Assembly (NCBI RefSeq): GCF_900112185.1 | Contig: NZ_FOKP01000029.1 | Location: 1-64,000, forward strand | Length of the DNA: 64,000 nt | From: Allobosea sp. CRIB-10 | GTDB taxonomy: Bacteria; Pseudomonadota; Alphaproteobacteria; Rhizobiales; Beijerinckiaceae | Reading direction: 5' to 3' | Shown: positions 60,623 through 64,000 of the stretch, one piece after another | How positions within the stretch are numbered: the stretch's first letter is position 1 | How the letters are laid out: the number at the start of each line of letters is the position of its first letter | Notes under the pieces: generated by a model | Databases searched by the model: none | The model's input: only the letters and a program-made list of their open reading frames with translations | Told to the model about the DNA's origin: nothing | Made by a program: the position numbers and the translations under genes

Positions 60623-62236
60623 ATGGTGGCTTGGCGAGAGGGGGGACGCGCAATTCTTGCGCACGCAAGGCGGGCTGCAAAGGAGGTCGAAGCTCCCGGC
60701 GGCGCTGAGATGGCACGTGTACGTCTCGCCCGAGACCTTCTCCATATCCATGACGGCAACACCCAGTTTGGAAGCTTCGCTCGCGCGCTTTCCACCCTGA
60801 GCGTCGACGAGCGCCACTATTGGGTCGGCGTCTTCTACACCCTGTTACTCTCGGCCGAGGTGCGGCGCGACCAGGCCGCCTATTTCACCCCGCCCTATCT
60901 GGCAAACGCTGTGCTTGACCTGGCCGTCGAGTACGGGTTCGACCTCAAGGAAGGATCCGTGCTTGATCCCGCCGCAGGCGGCGCCGCGTTCCTTTCTACC
61001 ATCGCCGCGCGAATGACGGCTGTCGGTGCGAAGCCGGATCAGGTCGCAAGCCGCCTCCATGGCGTGGACATCGATCCCGGTCTGGCGCGGATCTCCTGCG
61101 GCCTGATCGCCGACCGACTGGGGCTTGGCGGGGTCTCCACCATCGACATGCAGGTCTGCGATGCGCTCCGCCGCCATTGGAAGCCCGAGTTTGACCTAGT
61201 CGTTGCCAATCCGCCCTACGGGCGTGTCACGCCGGCAGTGTTGGCGGGCGACCACTGGAAGAAGGTCGCTCACAGCGGCAACATCAACAAATACGCCGTC
61301 TTCGTCGAGCTCTGCTTGCGAGCCGCCAAGCCGGGGGCATTAGTCGCCCTGGTCATTCCATCGAGCTTCCGGACCGGGCCGCTCTACACCAAGCTTCGCG
61401 GTTACCTGCTGGAGCAAGCCCAGGTGCTATGCGTCGGGGATGTCGGTCCGCGCGACGAGGTCTTCGCCGACGTGGCCCAGGACGTCAGCGTCCTCCTACT
61501 ACGCAAGACCAGCGCGGCGAAACGCGCGGACACCCGCTTCTGCATGATCGACGCGACCGCCGGGGTGACGGACATCGGTGCCTACCCCCTGCCGCGGGAC
61601 CAGGAGGAGCCCTGGCCGTGCCCGACCCTAAACGCCATGCCACGCGGCGGTGCCACGCTCGCGGATTACGGGGTCAGCGCCAAGGCCGGCTACTTCGTCT
61701 GGAACCGAGAGGGTGATCGCCTACGCAAGGTCGAAGAGGCAGACGCCTATCCGCTGATCTGGGCGAAGAACGTCAAGCCGGGTCAACTCTGCCGGCCTGC
61801 GGGCAAGGATGGCAAGGCCGCCGACTTCGTCACCTTTGAGGAAATGTCGCCCTCGATTGTCCGCCAGCCTGCGGCCGTGCTGCAGCGGACCACCAACAAC
61901 AAGCAACCCCGTCGCCTTGTGGCGGCTGTCGTCGATCCCGCAGTCTATGCACGCTGGGGCGGCTTTGTGACGGAGAACCACACCATCGTCCTGATGGGGG
62001 ATTCCGCGGCCGACGTCGCCCAGGTGTGCCAGCTCCTCAACACCGCGGCGGCGGATGCGCGCTACCGCGCGCTGTCGGGAACGGCCGCGGTTTCGGTGCA
62101 GTTGTTGCGAACCCTCGACTTACCCAAACCCGAGTGCTTGGCGGCGGCGACCAAGATCCACGCCGACCCCGAAAACGCTGCTCTCGCGGCCTATGAAGCC
62201 TCCGCCCTTCTGCACGCGGGCCGCCATGTCGCGTGA
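60623..62236 (+). CDS. N6-adenine DNA methyltransferase
   Basis: 537 residues from the ATG at 60623 (ATG 60710 is an alternative). The pattern RRDQAAYFTPPYLANAVLDLA precedes motif I (VLDPAAGGAAFL, Asp about 115) and the catalytic motif IV NPPYG (Asn 196), as in HsdM/Eco57I-type gamma-class enzymes. The C-terminal part (about 330-537) could be the DNA target-recognition region (ENHTIVL, GTAAVSVQLLRTLDLP). Overlaps the next gene by 11 bases. Probably the modification part of a restriction or related defence system. Confidence 0.88.
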   Translation: MVAWREGGRAILAHARRAAKEVEAPGGAEMARVRLARDLLHIHDGNTQFGSFARALSTLSVDERHYWVGVFYTLLLSAEVRRDQAAYFTPPYLANAVLDLAVEYGFDLKEGSVLDPAAGGAAFLSTIAARMTAVGAKPDQVASRLHGVDIDPGLARISCGLIADRLGLGGVSTIDMQVCDALRRHWKPEFDLVVANPPYGRVTPAVLAGDHWKKVAHSGNINKYAVFVELCLRAAKPGALVALVIPSSFRTGPLYTKLRGYLLEQAQVLCVGDVGPRDEVFADVAQDVSVLLLRKTSAAKRADTRFCMIDATAGVTDIGAYPLPRDQEEPWPCPTLNAMPRGGATLADYGVSAKAGYFVWNREGDRLRKVEEADAYPLIWAKNVKPGQLCRPAGKDGKAADFVTFEEMSPSIVRQPAAVLQRTTNNKQPRRLVAAVVDPAVYARWGGFVTENHTIVLMGDSAADVAQVCQLLNTAAADARYRALSGTAAVSVQLLRTLDLPKPECLAAATKIHADPENAALAAYEASALLHAGRHVA

Positions 62237-64000
62237 TTGGGATAGTCGCGGTCGCGGGCCGAAGGCGGGGTTTCAGGCGCGTTTCGATCAACGCCAGTCG
62301 GCGGCGGGCCAGAGAGGCCAGCTTGCCCGGCAAATGGCGGACTCGCTTGCCAAGCGTGTTGCGGCCGCAACGCCACCGCCGCGTCCGCAACGACCGGCCG
62401 CCGCCTACGCCCAAGCGCTCGGGGCGCTTCCGCTACATCAAGTCGGCAGCCAGCGGCCGCTCGGTGTCTCGCCGGCCTACCGCAAGCTCGTGGAGATCAT
62501 CGCCAGGTCAGCCAGCGAAGGCGGACGGCGGACGGCGCTGTTTTGGCCGGCCTCGGAAATCTCGCTAGCCGCCGGCGCAGTCCTGACGTGCCTCGCCGAT
62601 TGCCTCTCCGCCACGCCTATCCAGGTGATGTTTGACGGCGAACCGGTTTCGGCGCTGTCGACGCCGATCGGCTTGCGCACGCTGTTGTTCCCGGCCGCCA
62701 GCACGGCGCATCGCCCACTCAAGGACGTTTACGCGGACAAGGAGACGATCAGCCGGTGCCATACCCGGCACCATGCCCGGGCGATACGCCAACCAGCTGA
62801 GGCGGGCTTCGCCGACTACCACCAGGCGCTGTCGCGGGTGAAAACCCTAACCGGGAGGGCGCGGGACGGAAAGGTCTACGACGAGTTTTGCCATCCCAAC
62901 CTCGACGAGCTCGTGGCTAGTGGCCCACTGGACGGCCCGATGCCCGACCACGGTCATCTGCTTTGGCATGCGCGCGCCAAAACCGATCTGCGCGTGCAGA
63001 GCCGCACGGGCTTGGCGGACGATCCGGCGGCGGCGCCGTTCTTCTCGTTTTCGCTTCGCGCCGCTGATATAGCGAACGCGAAGATCAACGCCGCGACCTT
63101 GGCGATCGACATCCTGTTGATCGACCTGACCCGCAGAGGCCGAGCTCGCCTGGGGCTGATCTGGCGCGATAGGGTCCGCGAGCTCGTCGCGAAGGTCGAG
63201 GCCGCGCATCGCGGGATTGGCGTTGTGGCCCTCACCGACGATCCCTGGACGTTCGATGCCGTCCGGTTCGACGCTCTGGCGACGGAGACCCGAGTGCGCG
63301 GGAAGGTCGAGCGGAAGGCCTGCCCTTCGGAAGTGGTGTTTGCCACCGACAGCGCCGTGGCGACCCCTGTGGAAGGAACCGCGGTCGAATGGCGAGGCTG
63401 CGAGCGCGTCTCGGTTGAAGGCTTCGGCGGCGAACTCGTCGCCGAACTGGCGCAGCTTCGCGCCCTAGTCACGGCCGCCAACGAGGCGGGCGACGCCCGG
63501 GGTGCCGAGACCGTGCGCCGATTGATGGGACGGCTGCGCAGTGCGGCGTCCCTGCCGGCCTCGCTTGGCGCCTTGAGCGCCTTCGTCACCTCCGAGATGG
63601 GCCGGGCCGTCGCCGCCGAGCAGGTCGCGGCCTACGAGATTAATGGGCTGATCTCGGATCTAACCGAAGTCGGCTCGGTCCTCTCCCAAGTCGCCTATGA
63701 CGCCCTGACTACGTCGATCGCAAAGGCCCGGGCGCTACGCGAGGCCGTAGTCAGGGCCACGCCGATGTCCGGCCTTCTCGAAAAGGCCGTGCAGCGCTTT
63801 CTCGGCTCCAGCTCCAAGTGCCTGTTCGTCTTTCAAAGCGACCTGATCGCCGAGCTCGCCTATGAAGACCTGGTTGCGCGGATGCCCGACCTCGAAGGTC
63901 GGATCGACAACGGCATGATCCACTTTACGGACGTGCAGGGTGCCGCCGACATCGCCAGCCTGCCGGACGGCGAGCGCAACCAGTTTTACCGGTTGATCCT
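62226..64000 (+). CDS. Large unrecognised protein coupled to the methyltransferase (3' end outside window)
   Basis: The frame opens at the ATG 62226 inside the methyltransferase stop region and is still open at the right edge (591 codons visible). The N-terminus is basic and Gln/Arg-rich. Later parts include GRRTALFWPASEISLAAGAVLTCLA, a stretch of conserved-looking aliphatic strands (INAATLAIDILLIDLT, IGVVALTDDPWTFDAV) and a helical region with FVFQSDLIAELAYEDLV. I cannot place it in a family; a restriction, helicase-like or effector role is suggested only by its coupling to a DNA methylase. Confidence 0.7.
   Translation, partial: MSRDWDSRGRGPKAGFQARFDQRQSAAGQRGQLARQMADSLAKRVAAATPPPRPQRPAAAYAQALGALPLHQVGSQRPLGVSPAYRKLVEIIARSASEGGRRTALFWPASEISLAAGAVLTCLADCLSATPIQVMFDGEPVSALSTPIGLRTLLFPAASTAHRPLKDVYADKETISRCHTRHHARAIRQPAEAGFADYHQALSRVKTLTGRARDGKVYDEFCHPNLDELVASGPLDGPMPDHGHLLWHARAKTDLRVQSRTGLADDPAAAPFFSFSLRAADIANAKINAATLAIDILLIDLTRRGRARLGLIWRDRVRELVAKVEAAHRGIGVVALTDDPWTFDAVRFDALATETRVRGKVERKACPSEVVFATDSAVATPVEGTAVEWRGCERVSVEGFGGELVAELAQLRALVTAANEAGDARGAETVRRLMGRLRSAASLPASLGALSAFVTSEMGRAVAAEQVAAYEINGLISDLTEVGSVLSQVAYDALTTSIAKARALREAVVRATPMSGLLEKAVQRFLGSSSKCLFVFQSDLIAELAYEDLVARMPDLEGRIDNGMIHFTDVQGAADIASLPDGERNQFYRLI

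Noticed and set aside
62226..64000. Assignment of the right-edge gene as DISARM DrmE or a BREX component
   Set aside because: I could not match specific motifs with confidence, and no DrmABC or PglZ gene is visible in the window.

Overview
The window reads as high-GC alphaproteobacterial chromosome, most likely order Hyphomicrobiales (Rhizobiales). A Bosea-like genus is a guess from general gene content, not a proven assignment. The ordinal evidence is the run proB-proA-nadD-rsfS-rlmH-envC-ctpA-(COG2861 deacetylase)-rppH, an rpsU with a long basic tail, a twin-arginine TRAP binding protein, and many ATGA/GTGA start-stop overlaps.

Layout. 1-0.6 kb: the 3' end of an IS110-type transposase, a decayed copy of a methyltransferase 3' end and a DUF1059 gene. 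0.6-2.4 kb (minus strand): a methyltransferase and a family-4 glycosyltransferase, followed by a nested palindromic repeat. 2.7-8.4 kb: an AbgB-like M20 amidohydrolase, two small exported proteins and a TRAP transporter (dctP-dctQ-dctM). 8.6-9.4 kb: a DUF6481 protein and rpsU. 9.8-18.9 kb (plus strand): the conserved housekeeping run for proline synthesis, NAD synthesis, ribosome silencing and 23S methylation, cell-wall hydrolase activation, C-terminal processing protease, RNA pyrophosphohydrolase and a PRA-PH-fold enzyme. A tRNA-Arg(ACG) closes this core block at 19.0 kb.

From the tRNA to the right edge (45 kb) I recognise no housekeeping gene, so I read it all as accessory. 19.1-28.5 kb is an integrative element: a tyrosine integrase beside the tRNA, an XRE repressor, a PD-(D/E)xK-like protein, a soluble AAA+/M41 protease, a second tyrosine recombinase, and DUF3987 and DUF6634 proteins. 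28.7-52.6 kb is dominated by envelope and signalling proteins: a caspase-like protease fused through one membrane helix to repeats and a thioredoxin-like domain; a MotA/TolQ/ExbB-type channel protein with a coiled-coil partner and a zinc-ribbon protein; a NarL-type regulator and a hybrid histidine kinase; a large Sel1-repeat protein; a tightly overlapped set of small exported or membrane proteins; and a 761-residue Gly/Ala-rich repeat protein that looks like a beta-solenoid. 52.8-55.9 kb holds a compact tyrosine recombinase and an IS91-type unit (tyrosine recombinase plus HUH transposase). 56.3-64 kb looks like a defence island: an AAA+ ATPase overlapping a subtilisin-like protease, a DUF2188 protein, a possible 38-residue ORF ending at a strong terminator, and an N6-adenine DNA methyltransferase overlapping a large unrecognised gene that runs off the window.

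The best candidates for undescribed biology are the caspase/TM/thioredoxin protein with its upstream partner, the channel/coiled-coil/zinc-ribbon set whose partner lacks the usual membrane aspartate, the soluble AAA-M41 protease of the tRNA island, and the AAA/subtilase plus methylase block at the right end.
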